The position numbers and the translations under genes were made by a program. From positions 744,001-808,000 of the forward strand of contig NZ_LR134440.1 in NCBI RefSeq assembly GCF_900637855.1: a stretch of 64,000 nucleotides of DNA, read 5' to 3'. The notes below the pieces were generated by a model. It did no database searches. It saw only the letters and a list, made by a program, of their open reading frames with translations, and had not been told where the DNA came from. Shown here one piece after another: positions 20,495 through 30,561 of the stretch (position 1 is the first letter of the stretch; each line of letters starts with the position of its first letter). Source of the DNA: Neisseria animaloris. GTDB taxonomy: Bacteria > Pseudomonadota > Gammaproteobacteria > Burkholderiales > Neisseriaceae.

Positions 20495-23400
20495 TTAACC
20501 AAGAAACTCAACATGTTTTTCCAAAATACTGTCTAAGGTTTCACCTGCCGACATATTGGTAAACGTGATGCTGTTTTTATAAGTGGCACCGTCTTGACCT
20601 ACACCGGTAAAGCTCAAGGTATGGGTATGATCATTCCATACTGCACCTTTCAGCTGGGCAGGGCTTACCAAATCAGCAAACACCACTTTATCGGTACCGG
20701 CTTGGAAATCCACGATCTTGTCATGGCCGCTGTTGCTATTGGCCAAGAATACAAACTTGTCGGCACCTTCTCCGCCGGACAATACATCATTTCCTGCACC
20801 ACCGAACAGAATATCGTCACCTTTACCGCCATACAGTTGGTCATTGCCACCGTCAACACGGTTATCCAGCAACTCATCCCAATGTTTTTGAACATAATCA
20901 ACTTTTTGCTGCTGAGTTGCGGCCACACCGCCGTTTTCACTCCATTTGATAAACTCGTTCAAGGCCTCGGAACCCATACCGTCATGATTTCCTGCTTTGA
21001 AAACTTTACCTGTATGGCCATTTGTCCATTCCAGATGATCGGTTTTGATGGAATCACCAAACAGAATGTCATTGCCTTCGCCACCAAAGAGAGCATCGTC
21101 AGATACTTTGTGTAAAACTTTAGTAACGGAACCTTTTTCCAAAGCAGCATCCAGCTCATCAGGAGTATTGACGATAGATGCTTCGCCAGATTCCCCATGG
21201 TAAATTACTTTGGTGGTTTTATGTCCGTTATGGTGTTTAACTACGTCTTCGGTATATGACAAAGGCTCACTAGAGGTAGTATCAAAGTATTTCAATGTTT
21301 TTTGCTGAACACCTTGTGCAAAGCCAATTGCATGTACATCGGATACATCACTCAATGCTTTGAAGCTCTTCAAGCTGGCATCTACCGATGATTGAGTTAC
21401 ATATGCACCATGCTGTTTTTCTCCATGACGGCCATAAGTAGTTGGTTCTCCATCTGTCAAGAAATAGGTTACATTATTGTAGCCATTACCTGAAACACCC
21501 TTAAACCATGAGGTAGCATCTTTGAATGCATCTTCGTAGTTTGTTGCCCCTTTGCTTCTCTGTGCAGAAATACTATCCAGCAACCTGTCTACATTCGATT
21601 CATTCAAATCTCTAATATCGATTACTTTATGAGCCTCATTATTAAATGCCATGAAAGCAACATTTACTTTCCCATCGTGGTCTGCAAGATCATGTGCTAA
21701 TTTCAACAACGATGCTTTAGCCATCTGAAGATAAGAATAGCCACTTTCTGTTCTGAAATTAGACATACTGTTAGAGGTATCTAACAAAATTGCAATATTG
21801 TAATTGGCTCCTTTAGTAATAATCGTCTGAGTACCACCTGTATCACCAATTAACACATCATTGCCCGCTCCTCCCTTCAGGTCCGGGTCAGGATCATTCG
21901 TGCCAATCTTAATACTGTCGTTATCAGTGCCGTTAATAGTAATTTTTATTTCGGCTTTCGAAACATCGCCATCAGCATCTTTTACTTCATAAGTAAATGT
22001 ATCTGTAAGTGTCTGACCGCTCTTTAAAGCTTTCACGGCAGGATTATTATTATTCAATTGATAAGTATAATTACCGTCTTGGTCGATAATCAATCTACCA
22101 TAATGACCACTATGATCACCTTCTTTCACTGTTACAGAATCAGCGCCGATTTCATCATTTACCAATACATTACCGCTTACCGAAGTATCTTTCTCTCCAA
22201 TACTATCAGTATCATTTACAGTGGATGGCTCTGTATCGGTAATCTTAATATCCAAGCTATCCATAGAAGTATGGCCTGCTTTGTCCTTCACCGTAACAAT
22301 AAAGCTGTCAGTTACAGAATTATCACCTTTACTGTGATCTTTTTCTTCACCATTCTCAATATAAGTATAAGAAACCTCCCCTTTAGCAGCATGATAACCT
22401 GTAATAATCAATTTGCCCTTATCAGTATGGATTACAACCGGATTAGAAGAAGTTGCAGACATCACATTTTTACCTGCCACATTAATAGCAACCAAACCAG
22501 ATGTATCACTTACTTTGATTACACCATTTACTTGAGAGCTGCTGGCTTCTTCAACCTGTTGGTCCTGAGCTTCTACAATCGGTGCACAAATGTCGATCGA
22601 ACCGTCATCTTTATCCGTACCTTCGTTACCAGCCGGATCTTTCACCGAAGCCTCCGCAGTATACCGGCCTTCCGGTAACGCTTTCGGCACGTCAACACTG
22701 TAACTGCCGTCGGCTTTGACAGTAGTGGTAACCGTTTGCTTGCTGCCGTCCGATGCCGTAATCACGATGGTTACGATCGAACCGGCCGGTGCATCGGTAT
22801 CTCCGGTAATGGTCGGCGTGTTGTCGCTGCTGTTGTCCGGCGCATCAACGGTAATGTCCGGGCAAGTGGTATCAATCACATTACCTTCTTTGTCTGTAGC
22901 GGTCGCAGTATTGCCGGCTTTGTCGGTAACAGTCGCTTCTACACTGTAATTACCATCCGGCAGCGCTTTCGGCACCTCAACGCTGTAACTGCCATCCGCT
23001 TTAACGGTAGTGGTAACGGTTTGGGTTCGTCCGTCCGAACCAGTAATTACCACGGTAACGGTTTGACCCGGCTCAACATCTTTGGTGGTGCCCACGATTG
23101 TCGGCGTATCGTCGTTGGTCAATGCCGGTGCGTCTACAGTAATGGTTGCTTTGGTATCGATCGAACCGTTATCTTTCGCCGTCGCTTCGTTACCCGCTTT
23201 ATCTTTGACGCTGGCTTCGGCGGTGTAGCCGCCGTCCGGTAGTGCTTTTGGCACTTCAACGCTGTAGCTGCCGTTGTTTTGAACGGTTGCGGTTACGGTT
23301 TGTTTGCTACCGTCTGCGGCGGTAATCACGATGGTTACGGTCGAACCAGCCGGCGCATCGGTTTTACCGGTAATGATCGGCGTGTTATCGCTGCTGTTGT

Positions 23401-25624
23401 CCGGTGCGTCAACACTAATTGACGGTGCAGCAGTATCAATCGAACCGTCATCTTTATCCGTACCTTCGTTACCAGCCGGATCTTTCACCGAAGCCTCCGC
23501 AGTATACCGGCCTTCCGGTAACGCTTTCGGCACGTCAACACTGTAACTGCCGTCGGCTTTGACAGTAGTGGTAACCGTTTGCTTGCTGCCGTCCGATGCC
23601 GTAATCACGATGGTTACGATCGAACCGGCCGGTGCATCGGTATCTCCGGTAATGGTCGGCGTGTTGTCGCTGCTGTTGTCCGGCGCATCAACGGTAATGT
23701 CCGGGCAAGTGGTATCAATCACATTACCTTCTTTGTCGGTAGCGGTCGCAGTATTGCCGGCTTTGTCGGTAACAGTCGCTTCTACACTGTAATTACCATC
23801 CGGCAGCGCTTTCGGCACCTCAACGCTGTAACTGCCATCCGCTTTAACGGTAGTGGTAACGGTTTGGGTTCGTCCGTCCGAACCAGTAATTACCACGGTA
23901 ACGGTTTGACCCGGCTCAACATCTTTGGTGGTGCCCACGATTGTCGGCGTATCGTCGTTGGTCAATGCCGGTGCGTCTACAGTAATGGTTGCTTTGGTAT
24001 CGATCGAACCGTTATCTTTCGCCGTCGCTTCGTTACCCGCTTTATCTTTGACGCTGGCTTCGGCGGTGTAGCCGCCGTCCGGTAGTGCTTTTGGCACTTC
24101 AACGCTGTAGCTGCCGTTGTTTTGAACGGTTGCGGTTACGGTTTGTTTGCTACCGTCTGCGGCGGTAATCACGATGGTTACGGTCGAACCAGCCGGCGCA
24201 TCGGTTTTACCGGTAATGATCGGCGTGTTGTCGTTGCTGTTGTCCGGTGCATCAACGCTGATGCTCGGGCAGGTGGTATCAATCACATTACCTTCTTTGT
24301 CGGTAGCGGTCGCAGTATTGCCGGCTTTGTCGGTAACGGTTGCGGTAACACTGTAGTTACCTTCCGGCAGTGCTTTCGGCACCTCAACGCTGTAACTGCC
24401 GTCGGCTTTAACAGTAGTGGTTACAGTTTGCGTTTGGCCGTCTGAACCGGTAATCACCACAGTAACGATCTGACCTTCTTCTACATCGATAGTTTTACCA
24501 ACGATAGTTGGAGTATTGTCCGTGCTATTATCAGGCGCATCTACAGTAATGGTTGCTTTAGTGTCAATCAATCCCGGATCAGTTGCCTTGCCTTCATTAC
24601 CTAATTTATCTTTAACAGTAACGGTTACATCATATTTGCCATCAGGTAAGGCTTTCGGCACCTCAACACTGTAACTGCCGTCGGCTTTAACAGTAGTGGT
24701 AACGGTTTGCGTTTGGCCGTCCGAACCGGTAATCACCACAGTAACCGTTTGACCTTCTTCTACATCGGTAGTTTTACCGGTGATGATTGGCGTATTGTCA
24801 TTGCTTAAATCAGGGGCATCGACCGTAATTTTAGCCGTTGTATCGATGCTGCCCGGATCTGTAGCGGTTGCAGTTTTATTAGAAGGTGTTTTAACTGTAG
24901 CGGTTGCAGTATAGTTACCATCTGCCATAGGAGAGGGCACTTCTACAACATAAACACCATCTTTACCGATTGTTGCAGTTACAGTTTGGCTTACACCTTT
25001 ACTATCAACTACAACTACCGTAACCACGCTACCCGGCTCAGCATTGCTCACTACACCACGAATTTCAGGTGTATTGTCATTAGTTTGATCTGGTGCATCT
25101 ACAGTAATGGTTATAGGCTTCTCTGAATCTCCATCTTTACCTTTACCTCCCAAACCGGCAAGACCTGCCAATGGAGCCAGTGCGAGCAACCAAAGAGGGT
25201 TCGGCACCCATAAAGTACTAATAATTTCACCACCCAAAGCTTGGCCGGCTACCACTTCCGAAGCCAACATGGTTACGGCTTCAGAAGGCTCCGTGCTTTC
25301 CGGAACGTAGGGATATACATTGCCGTTTTCGTGCTGACCAATCAGCAAACTGGTTTTGGACGCGCCGGTTTCGTTGGAATAATAACCTTCCAAAATCAGA
25401 TCAGGATTATTGATATCCGAACCTTCAAAGGCAATTTCCAAGTTATCGCCCACGCGCTTGGTCATAATATTTTCAGGAGCAAAATTCGTTTCTTCATCAA
25501 CTAATTGATAATTAACCTCAGCTTGTGCCGGAATACGCAAAGGCTGACCAGATGCCGTCTGAAATTTAACGGTTTCTAAAGTTTCTTTTGTATTATTGAT
25601 ATTTAAAGTAATATTTTTAGACAT
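20495..25624 (-). CDS. Giant RTX adhesin with nine Ig-like repeats and a vWA domain
   Basis: 1709 residues. Order: BapA-prefix-like module (1-150, TLNI, YQLVDEETN, NPDLILEGY), hydrophobic PLWLLALAPLAGLAGLGG (about 148-166), nine Ig-like repeats of about 94 residues (about 171-1015), VCBS/cadherin-like stretch (about 1015-1260), one RTX nonapeptide, a vWA domain (about 1272-1480; MIDAS residues in DTSNSMS with D1282, GATNYEDA and FLTDGEPT), then RTX repeats (GGKGDDILFGGAGNDVLSGGEGADKF) and a C-terminal secretion signal. Predicted surface adhesin exported by a T1SS. Repeats 4-6 and 7-9 are copies at DNA level. The frame opens with GTG at 25633, but AAGG is eight bases before the ATG at 25624, which I use. 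An AT-dialect DUS lies in the 5' end (25552-25563). The OmpA-like gene is just upstream. Confidence 0.9.
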   Translation of the reverse strand: MSKNITLNINNTKETLETVKFQTASGQPLRIPAQAEVNYQLVDEETNFAPENIMTKRVGDNLEIAFEGSDINNPDLILEGYYSNETGASKTSLLIGQHENGNVYPYVPESTEPSEAVTMLASEVVAGQALGGEIISTLWVPNPLWLLALAPLAGLAGLGGKGKDGDSEKPITITVDAPDQTNDNTPEIRGVVSNAEPGSVVTVVVVDSKGVSQTVTATIGKDGVYVVEVPSPMADGNYTATATVKTPSNKTATATDPGSIDTTAKITVDAPDLSNDNTPIITGKTTDVEEGQTVTVVITGSDGQTQTVTTTVKADGSYSVEVPKALPDGKYDVTVTVKDKLGNEGKATDPGLIDTKATITVDAPDNSTDNTPTIVGKTIDVEEGQIVTVVITGSDGQTQTVTTTVKADGSYSVEVPKALPEGNYSVTATVTDKAGNTATATDKEGNVIDTTCPSISVDAPDNSNDNTPIITGKTDAPAGSTVTIVITAADGSKQTVTATVQNNGSYSVEVPKALPDGGYTAEASVKDKAGNEATAKDNGSIDTKATITVDAPALTNDDTPTIVGTTKDVEPGQTVTVVITGSDGRTQTVTTTVKADGSYSVEVPKALPDGNYSVEATVTDKAGNTATATDKEGNVIDTTCPDITVDAPDNSSDNTPTITGDTDAPAGSIVTIVITASDGSKQTVTTTVKADGSYSVDVPKALPEGRYTAEASVKDPAGNEGTDKDDGSIDTAAPSISVDAPDNSSDNTPIITGKTDAPAGSTVTIVITAADGSKQTVTATVQNNGSYSVEVPKALPDGGYTAEASVKDKAGNEATAKDNGSIDTKATITVDAPALTNDDTPTIVGTTKDVEPGQTVTVVITGSDGRTQTVTTTVKADGSYSVEVPKALPDGNYSVEATVTDKAGNTATATDKEGNVIDTTCPDITVDAPDNSSDNTPTITGDTDAPAGSIVTIVITASDGSKQTVTTTVKADGSYSVDVPKALPEGRYTAEASVKDPAGNEGTDKDDGSIDICAPIVEAQDQQVEEASSSQVNGVIKVSDTSGLVAINVAGKNVMSATSSNPVVIHTDKGKLIITGYHAAKGEVSYTYIENGEEKDHSKGDNSVTDSFIVTVKDKAGHTSMDSLDIKITDTEPSTVNDTDSIGEKDTSVSGNVLVNDEIGADSVTVKEGDHSGHYGRLIIDQDGNYTYQLNNNNPAVKALKSGQTLTDTFTYEVKDADGDVSKAEIKITINGTDNDSIKIGTNDPDPDLKGGAGNDVLIGDTGGTQTIITKGANYNIAILLDTSNSMSNFRTESGYSYLQMAKASLLKLAHDLADHDGKVNVAFMAFNNEAHKVIDIRDLNESNVDRLLDSISAQRSKGATNYEDAFKDATSWFKGVSGNGYNNVTYFLTDGEPTTYGRHGEKQHGAYVTQSSVDASLKSFKALSDVSDVHAIGFAQGVQQKTLKYFDTTSSEPLSYTEDVVKHHNGHKTTKVIYHGESGEASIVNTPDELDAALEKGSVTKVLHKVSDDALFGGEGNDILFGDSIKTDHLEWTNGHTGKVFKAGNHDGMGSEALNEFIKWSENGGVAATQQQKVDYVQKHWDELLDNRVDGGNDQLYGGKGDDILFGGAGNDVLSGGEGADKFVFLANSNSGHDKIVDFQAGTDKVVFADLVSPAQLKGAVWNDHTHTLSFTGVGQDGATYKNSITFTNMSAGETLDSILEKHVEFLG
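22596..24229. repeat. Tandem 843-bp-period duplication in the adhesin gene
   Basis: 22596-23386 and 23439-24229 are identical over 791 bases except one mismatch seen at 22895/23738. The 843-bp offset equals 281 codons, exactly three Ig-like domains, so the frame is preserved. Confidence 0.95.
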
Positions 25625-25652
25625 TTCATTCACCTTATACTGTTAGCCTTAT

Positions 25653-26549
25653 TTATTTTTTCTCACCGTGCAAAATCACTTCTACACGACGGTTAGGTTG
25701 GTCACACTCTTGGCGTGCCTTGGCGTTATTCGGGTATTTTTTGCGGCAGTTTTTAATAACCAACTCTCGTTCTCCACGTCCTTCTGCACTAATCAATTTT
25801 CGGTCTAAACCACTGTCAGAAAGAGCTGTTTTCACGGTAGCCGCACGTTCAATTGACAATTTCCGGTTATATTCAGAAGAGCCTTCTGGATCAGCATGAC
25901 CTACTACTGCAATACCACTGATGTGATCCGGATTTTGTTTGATATCTTCTGAAATTACTGCCAACTCCTGCTTACCTTTGGGCAATACGCTATCAAAATC
26001 GGAACGGTTAAATTCAAATAGTGCAGAAGCTTGCAAGCTGTATTTTTTCAAGATAACGGCACATTGTTCTTTGCTTACCACGCGCGACAGAGTATGATTT
26101 TGGCGTTTAACACCTTTCATCTCGACTTCGGCCTGTTCCGGAGAAACAGCCTGCAAAGTGGGGTTTCCCGCACCATCGTCTATGATTTTGAAGAACGACA
26201 CTGCGGAATCTGGCAGATTGTAGTAATCGCCTGCATTGGCCTTATTGAGATAACCTGCATCACGTTTTGTAAATTCAGCATGAAACCGTTGATTTTGCGC
26301 ACAAACGATTTCCTGACGATAAGCGTTCGGTTGCAATGAACCGGAGTATTGGCCGTTAACGTAAATATTCACGGTAGGCCCATCTACAGCATTGGCCTGA
26401 CGATAAAACACTACCGAGGAGCGATTATCCGGAACAGAAGTACTGTATGCAGCCTGCTTGGTATCCACCCAGCTTTCTTTAGGATGATGCGCACATCCCA
26501 CTGCTGTTAATGGAAGCAACACCCATAATAATTTACGATACTGAAACAT
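25653..26549 (-). CDS. OmpA-family lipoprotein
   Basis: 298 residues. An N-terminal lipoprotein signal peptide ends in LLPLTAVGC, with Cys19 as the likely acylated residue. A β-rich middle domain (about 40-150) is unrecognised. The C-terminal OmpA-like peptidoglycan-binding domain (about 185-298) shows FEFNRSDFDSVLPKGKQEL, VVGHADPEGSSEYNRKLSIERAATVK and the terminal NRRVEVIL. It should anchor in the outer membrane and hold peptidoglycan. It precedes the adhesin gene on the same strand with only 28 bases between, so they are probably cotranscribed; OmpA-like genes accompany Bap-type adhesin loci in other bacteria. AGGAG sits about ten bases before the ATG. Confidence 0.88.
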   Translation of the reverse strand: MFQYRKLLWVLLPLTAVGCAHHPKESWVDTKQAAYSTSVPDNRSSVVFYRQANAVDGPTVNIYVNGQYSGSLQPNAYRQEIVCAQNQRFHAEFTKRDAGYLNKANAGDYYNLPDSAVSFFKIIDDGAGNPTLQAVSPEQAEVEMKGVKRQNHTLSRVVSKEQCAVILKKYSLQASALFEFNRSDFDSVLPKGKQELAVISEDIKQNPDHISGIAVVGHADPEGSSEYNRKLSIERAATVKTALSDSGLDRKLISAEGRGERELVIKNCRKKYPNNAKARQECDQPNRRVEVILHGEKK

Positions 26550-27030
26550 GATTTATAGCTCCTGACTTAATGGTGCCGCTCGCTTTACAAACTAATCCGG
26601 AACGGCCTGTTTTAAAGGTTGAATACATTGATTTGATACGCTGTTCTTCCGGCAACACAGATTCTTCTGATTGCTTAATACATAGAGATATTTAAATGAT
26701 AAACGCATCCGCAAATGCCTTTCGCATGACAATACCAACGGTATTTTTAACAGATGACAGGTATATTTTTTACAATTCTTCACAATTATCTTTGGATTAA
26801 TCTCTTTTTACAATAAAATATCTATATAATTGTAAATAAACAGTATTTCAAAAAACATTATGTTACTGAAATAATATAAAAATACCTAAATTATTTCCCA
26901 TTATCATTTTTACAACAAAACAATATTCACTTGGCTTATTTTCTTCATTTGCTTGGTTTTCCGAAGCAACACGATACTCTTTCTTGATTTAAGCTAAAAT
27001 ACTTTATTTTTGCTTTTCCTCCCTTTCCCT
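26550..27030. other. Divergent AT-rich promoter region
   Basis: 481 bases between the OmpA-like gene (-) and smc (+). Very AT-rich from about 26740 to 26940, with no gene and no DUS. It must hold promoters for both directions but no clear -35/-10 pair stands out. Confidence 0.5.
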
Positions 27031-30000
27031 ATGCGCCTTACCCATATCAAACTTGCCGGCTTCAAATCGTTTACCGACCCCACCACCATTCATGTACCCG
27101 GACAGCTCGTTGCCGTTATCGGGCCGAACGGCTGCGGCAAATCAAACGTGATTGATGCCGTGCGCTGGGTATTGGGCGAAGCTTCTGCCAAACAGCTTCG
27201 CGGCGAGAGCATGCAGGACGTGATTTTCAACGGCGCGGCCACCCGCCGACCCGCTCCGCGCGCTTCGGTGGAATTGGTGTTCGACAACAGCGATCACAGC
27301 TTGCAGGGCGCATGGGGGCAATATGCCGAGGTAAGCATCAAGCGGCAGCTTACGCGGCAAGGCGAATCCACTTACTTTATTAACAACCAAGTGGTGCGCC
27401 GCCGCGACATCACCGATTTATTTTTAGGAACAGGCGTAGGAGCGCGAGGTTATGCCGTGATTGAACAAGGCATGATTTCTCGCATCATCGAAGCGCGGCC
27501 GGAAGAATTGCGTGCTTATATAGAAGAAGCGGCAGGCGTATCCAAATACAAAGAACGCCGCAAAGAAACGGAAGGCCGTCTGAAAGATACCCGCGAGCAC
27601 CTGCAACGCCTTACCGACCTGCAAAGCGAACTCGCCCGCCAAGTGGAAAAACTGGAAAAACAGGCCGAAACTGCCGAGCGCTACCAAACGCTCACCCGCC
27701 AGCTTTCGCAGCAGCAAGATTTGCTCGACTACGTGCAATGGCAGCAATCGCTGGCCACCGCCGACAAAGCCACCGCGCAACATCAAACCTTCCAGCAGCA
27801 ACAAGACGAAACCGCCGCACAAGTTCAGGCCCTAACAGAAGAAATCCACGCCCTGCAAGCCACCGAGCAGGCGCAGCAACAGAGCGTGCACGACATCAGC
27901 AATCAGCGCGGCGTATTGCGCGAACAGATTGCCCGCTTGGAAGAACAAATCCGCCACCAGCAAACCCTGCACCAACGTATCGAGCGCGACAAAGCCGCCG
28001 CACAAGTGCAGCTTTCGCGCATCCATCAAGAACAGCAGGAAATCCGTATACAGCTTGAAGAAGCCGACATCCATATAGAAGACAAACAAGCCGAACTGGC
28101 CGAACTGGCCATGCAGGTTGCCGAATACGAAGAACGCCTGCCCGAACTCGAAGAAGCACAGTCGGCACTCAACACCGCCTATCAAAACCAGCAAGACGAA
28201 CACAACCGCATCAAACGCGAGCTGGCCTTGAAACAGCAGCAACTCGCCCATTCGCAGCAAACCCTGCAACAGCATGAAGCACGCAGAGGCCGTCTGAAAC
28301 AGGAAAGCCAAGCACTCAACCTGCCCGATGACAGCGAAACCGCCGCCGCACAAGAGCAGGCCGCCTTGCTGCAAAGCCAACAAGAACATTACGAAGAACA
28401 GATTCTCGCTGCCGAAGAACAGCTCAATCATCTGCGCGAACAGTTTCAGACGGCCTCACAACACCAACAAAGCCTGAAACAGCAACACATCACCCTGCAA
28501 GCACAACAGCAGGCGCTGGCTCATCTGCTCGCCCAAGACGATGCCGCCCAAACCGATTTCTGGCAGCAAACCACGGCGGCGGACGCGCCCCAGCTTTGGC
28601 AACACATCACCGCGCCTACCGATTGGCAACACGCCTTAAGCGTTATTTTGGCCGAACGGTTGTACGCCCGCGCCGTAGCGCCTTCGTTCAGCCTGCCTTC
28701 GCCGCTGCCCGAAGGCCGTGCCGCATGGCTTCACGACAACCTTTCAGGCGGCCTCAAGAAAACCCTGCCCGCTCAGGCGCTGCTGAATCAAATCCAAGCC
28801 AAAGCTCCTTTTCAGACGGCCTTACACCATTGGCTGGACGGCGTTTTATGCGCGCCCGATTTGGATTACGCCATCCGGCACCAAGCCGACTTGCAAAACA
28901 ACCAAATCTGGCTAACCCCCGAAGGCCATCAAATCGACCGCGTCAGCGTGGTGCTGTATGCCCAAGCCGCACAAGAAAACCTGATGGCGCGCAAAGCCCG
29001 TTTGGACGAATTAACCGCCGAACTGGAACAAATCACGCCCAAACTGGCCGCAGCGGAACAGCAATCTGCCCAAATCCAAACCTCTTTAAATGCCGCCGAA
29101 CAGCACTACAAAAACCTGCAACAGCAGCAAAAACAGCACAGCCAGCAATACCAAGCGGCACAAAACCGCGCCGCCGAACTGCTCGCCCGCACCAATCAGG
29201 GCCAAATCCGCCGCGAGCATATCGAACGCGAACTGGCTCAACTCGAAGAAGAACAAATCATTCTCGAACAAACTTCAGACGGCCTCGAAGACGACATCGC
29301 CACGCTTACCGAAGCCGCAGCCGAACTCGAACACCAGCAGCAAAATACAGGCGGCAGCCGCCAAGAACAACAAGGCCGTCTGAAACAAGCCCAGCTTGCA
29401 CTGCTCGAAGCCAACCGCCAATACGGTTTGGCAGAAGTGGCCGTACACAAACTGCAACAGCAAAAACAGCACTTCCAGCAGCAGCTTGCCCAGCTTGAAC
29501 AGCAAACCTTAGATTGGCAGGAACGCCAATCCGAACTGGCACTCGCCTACGAAACCGGAACCCAAAACGACGAACAGCATGCCAAACTCAGCGAACTGAC
29601 CGAATCCGTACAAACTCTCGACGAGCAATACGCTGCCATGCAGGAACAACTCGCCGCCACCCAAGCAAAAGGCCGCGAACAATATGCCCGCCAGCAAACC
29701 CTGTCGGCCAAACTGCCGCAACTTCAAGCCGCGACCCAAACCGCGCTGCTGCAACAACAAGAAGCTCTGCTGAACGCCAAACGCTTCCACCAAAACCTCA
29801 GCGAACGGCAAGCCGATCTCGACGCACTCGAATCGCTGGCCGCAGCGTCCGGCAGCCTGAAAACCCTCAGCAACGACATCGGCAGCCTTGCCCAACAAAT
29901 CGAAGCCCTCGGTGCCGTCAACCTTGCCGCCCTGCAAGAGTTGGAAGAAGCCCGCGAACGCGATGGCTACTACCGCGGGCAAAGCGAAGACGTGCAGGCC

Positions 30001-30525
30001 GCCATCAACCTGCTCGAAGAGGCCATCGAACAAATCGACAACAAAACCAAATCGCGGTTTAAAGAAACCTTCGATGCCGTTAACGAAAAAGTCCAAACCT
30101 TCTTCCCCACCCTGTTCGGCGGCGGCGAAGCCAAGCTGCACATGATCGGCGACGACCTGCTCACCTCCGGCGTATCCATCATGGCCCGTCCGCCCGGCAA
30201 GAAAAACAGCACCATCCACCTTTTAAGCGGGGGAGAAAAAGCCCTTACCGCCATGAGTTTGGTGTTTGCCCTGTTCAGCCTCAACCCCGCCCCCTTCTGC
30301 CTGCTCGACGAAGTGGACGCACCGCTCGACGATGCCAATACCGGCCGCTTTTGCAATCTGGTGAAAGAAATGTCGGCGCAAACCCAGTTTCTCTACATCT
30401 CGCACAACCGCCTTACCATGGAAATGGCCGAACAGCTTATCGGCGTTACCATGCAGGAAAAAGGCGTATCGCGGATTGTAGCGGTGGATATCCAACAGGC
30501 TTTAAGCATGGCCGAACCAGCTTAA
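27031..30525 (+). CDS. smc: Chromosome segregation ATPase SMC
   Basis: 1164 residues, family length. It forms the core of condensin and compacts and organises the chromosome. The N-terminal head has GPNGCGKSN (about 32-40), followed by coiled coil (about 165-500), a hinge region (about 500-650), returning coil (about 650-1010), and the C-terminal head with LLSGGEKALTAMSLVFAL (signature) and FCLLDEVDAPLDDAN (Walker B). The start is the ATG at 27031 (MRLTHIKLAGFKSF, conserved); a TTG at 27010 is rejected. Six perfect AG-DUS copies lie inside the coiled-coil/hinge regions. A DUS hairpin follows. Confidence 0.95.
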   Translation: MRLTHIKLAGFKSFTDPTTIHVPGQLVAVIGPNGCGKSNVIDAVRWVLGEASAKQLRGESMQDVIFNGAATRRPAPRASVELVFDNSDHSLQGAWGQYAEVSIKRQLTRQGESTYFINNQVVRRRDITDLFLGTGVGARGYAVIEQGMISRIIEARPEELRAYIEEAAGVSKYKERRKETEGRLKDTREHLQRLTDLQSELARQVEKLEKQAETAERYQTLTRQLSQQQDLLDYVQWQQSLATADKATAQHQTFQQQQDETAAQVQALTEEIHALQATEQAQQQSVHDISNQRGVLREQIARLEEQIRHQQTLHQRIERDKAAAQVQLSRIHQEQQEIRIQLEEADIHIEDKQAELAELAMQVAEYEERLPELEEAQSALNTAYQNQQDEHNRIKRELALKQQQLAHSQQTLQQHEARRGRLKQESQALNLPDDSETAAAQEQAALLQSQQEHYEEQILAAEEQLNHLREQFQTASQHQQSLKQQHITLQAQQQALAHLLAQDDAAQTDFWQQTTAADAPQLWQHITAPTDWQHALSVILAERLYARAVAPSFSLPSPLPEGRAAWLHDNLSGGLKKTLPAQALLNQIQAKAPFQTALHHWLDGVLCAPDLDYAIRHQADLQNNQIWLTPEGHQIDRVSVVLYAQAAQENLMARKARLDELTAELEQITPKLAAAEQQSAQIQTSLNAAEQHYKNLQQQQKQHSQQYQAAQNRAAELLARTNQGQIRREHIERELAQLEEEQIILEQTSDGLEDDIATLTEAAAELEHQQQNTGGSRQEQQGRLKQAQLALLEANRQYGLAEVAVHKLQQQKQHFQQQLAQLEQQTLDWQERQSELALAYETGTQNDEQHAKLSELTESVQTLDEQYAAMQEQLAATQAKGREQYARQQTLSAKLPQLQAATQTALLQQQEALLNAKRFHQNLSERQADLDALESLAAASGSLKTLSNDIGSLAQQIEALGAVNLAALQELEEARERDGYYRGQSEDVQAAINLLEEAIEQIDNKTKSRFKETFDAVNEKVQTFFPTLFGGGEAKLHMIGDDLLTSGVSIMARPPGKKNSTIHLLSGGEKALTAMSLVFALFSLNPAPFCLLDEVDAPLDDANTGRFCNLVKEMSAQTQFLYISHNRLTMEMAEQLIGVTMQEKGVSRIVAVDIQQALSMAEPA
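27573..29384. repeat. Six DUS copies inside smc
   Basis: Perfect 12-mers at 27573-27584, 28287-28298, 28445-28456, 28811-28822, 29274-29285 and 29373-29384. They encode short peptides (GRLK, FQTA, SDGL) in coiled-coil or hinge parts. Confidence 0.85.
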
Positions 30526-30561
30526 ACCCTTTCTCAACCTTTCTTAAAGACAAGAAAAAAA

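Noticed and set aside
23579..24085. 168-residue plus-strand frame repeated at 22736-23242
   Set aside because: It is the antisense image of the duplicated adhesin Ig repeats, not an independent gene.
22596..24229. Repeats in the adhesin as a CRISPR array
   Set aside because: Repeats are in-frame Ig coding units of about 280 bp with no spacers; no cas genes nearby.
28596..29498. 300-residue frame over smc, rich in Arg and Pro
   Set aside because: Out-of-frame reading of the smc coiled coil; no conserved motif.
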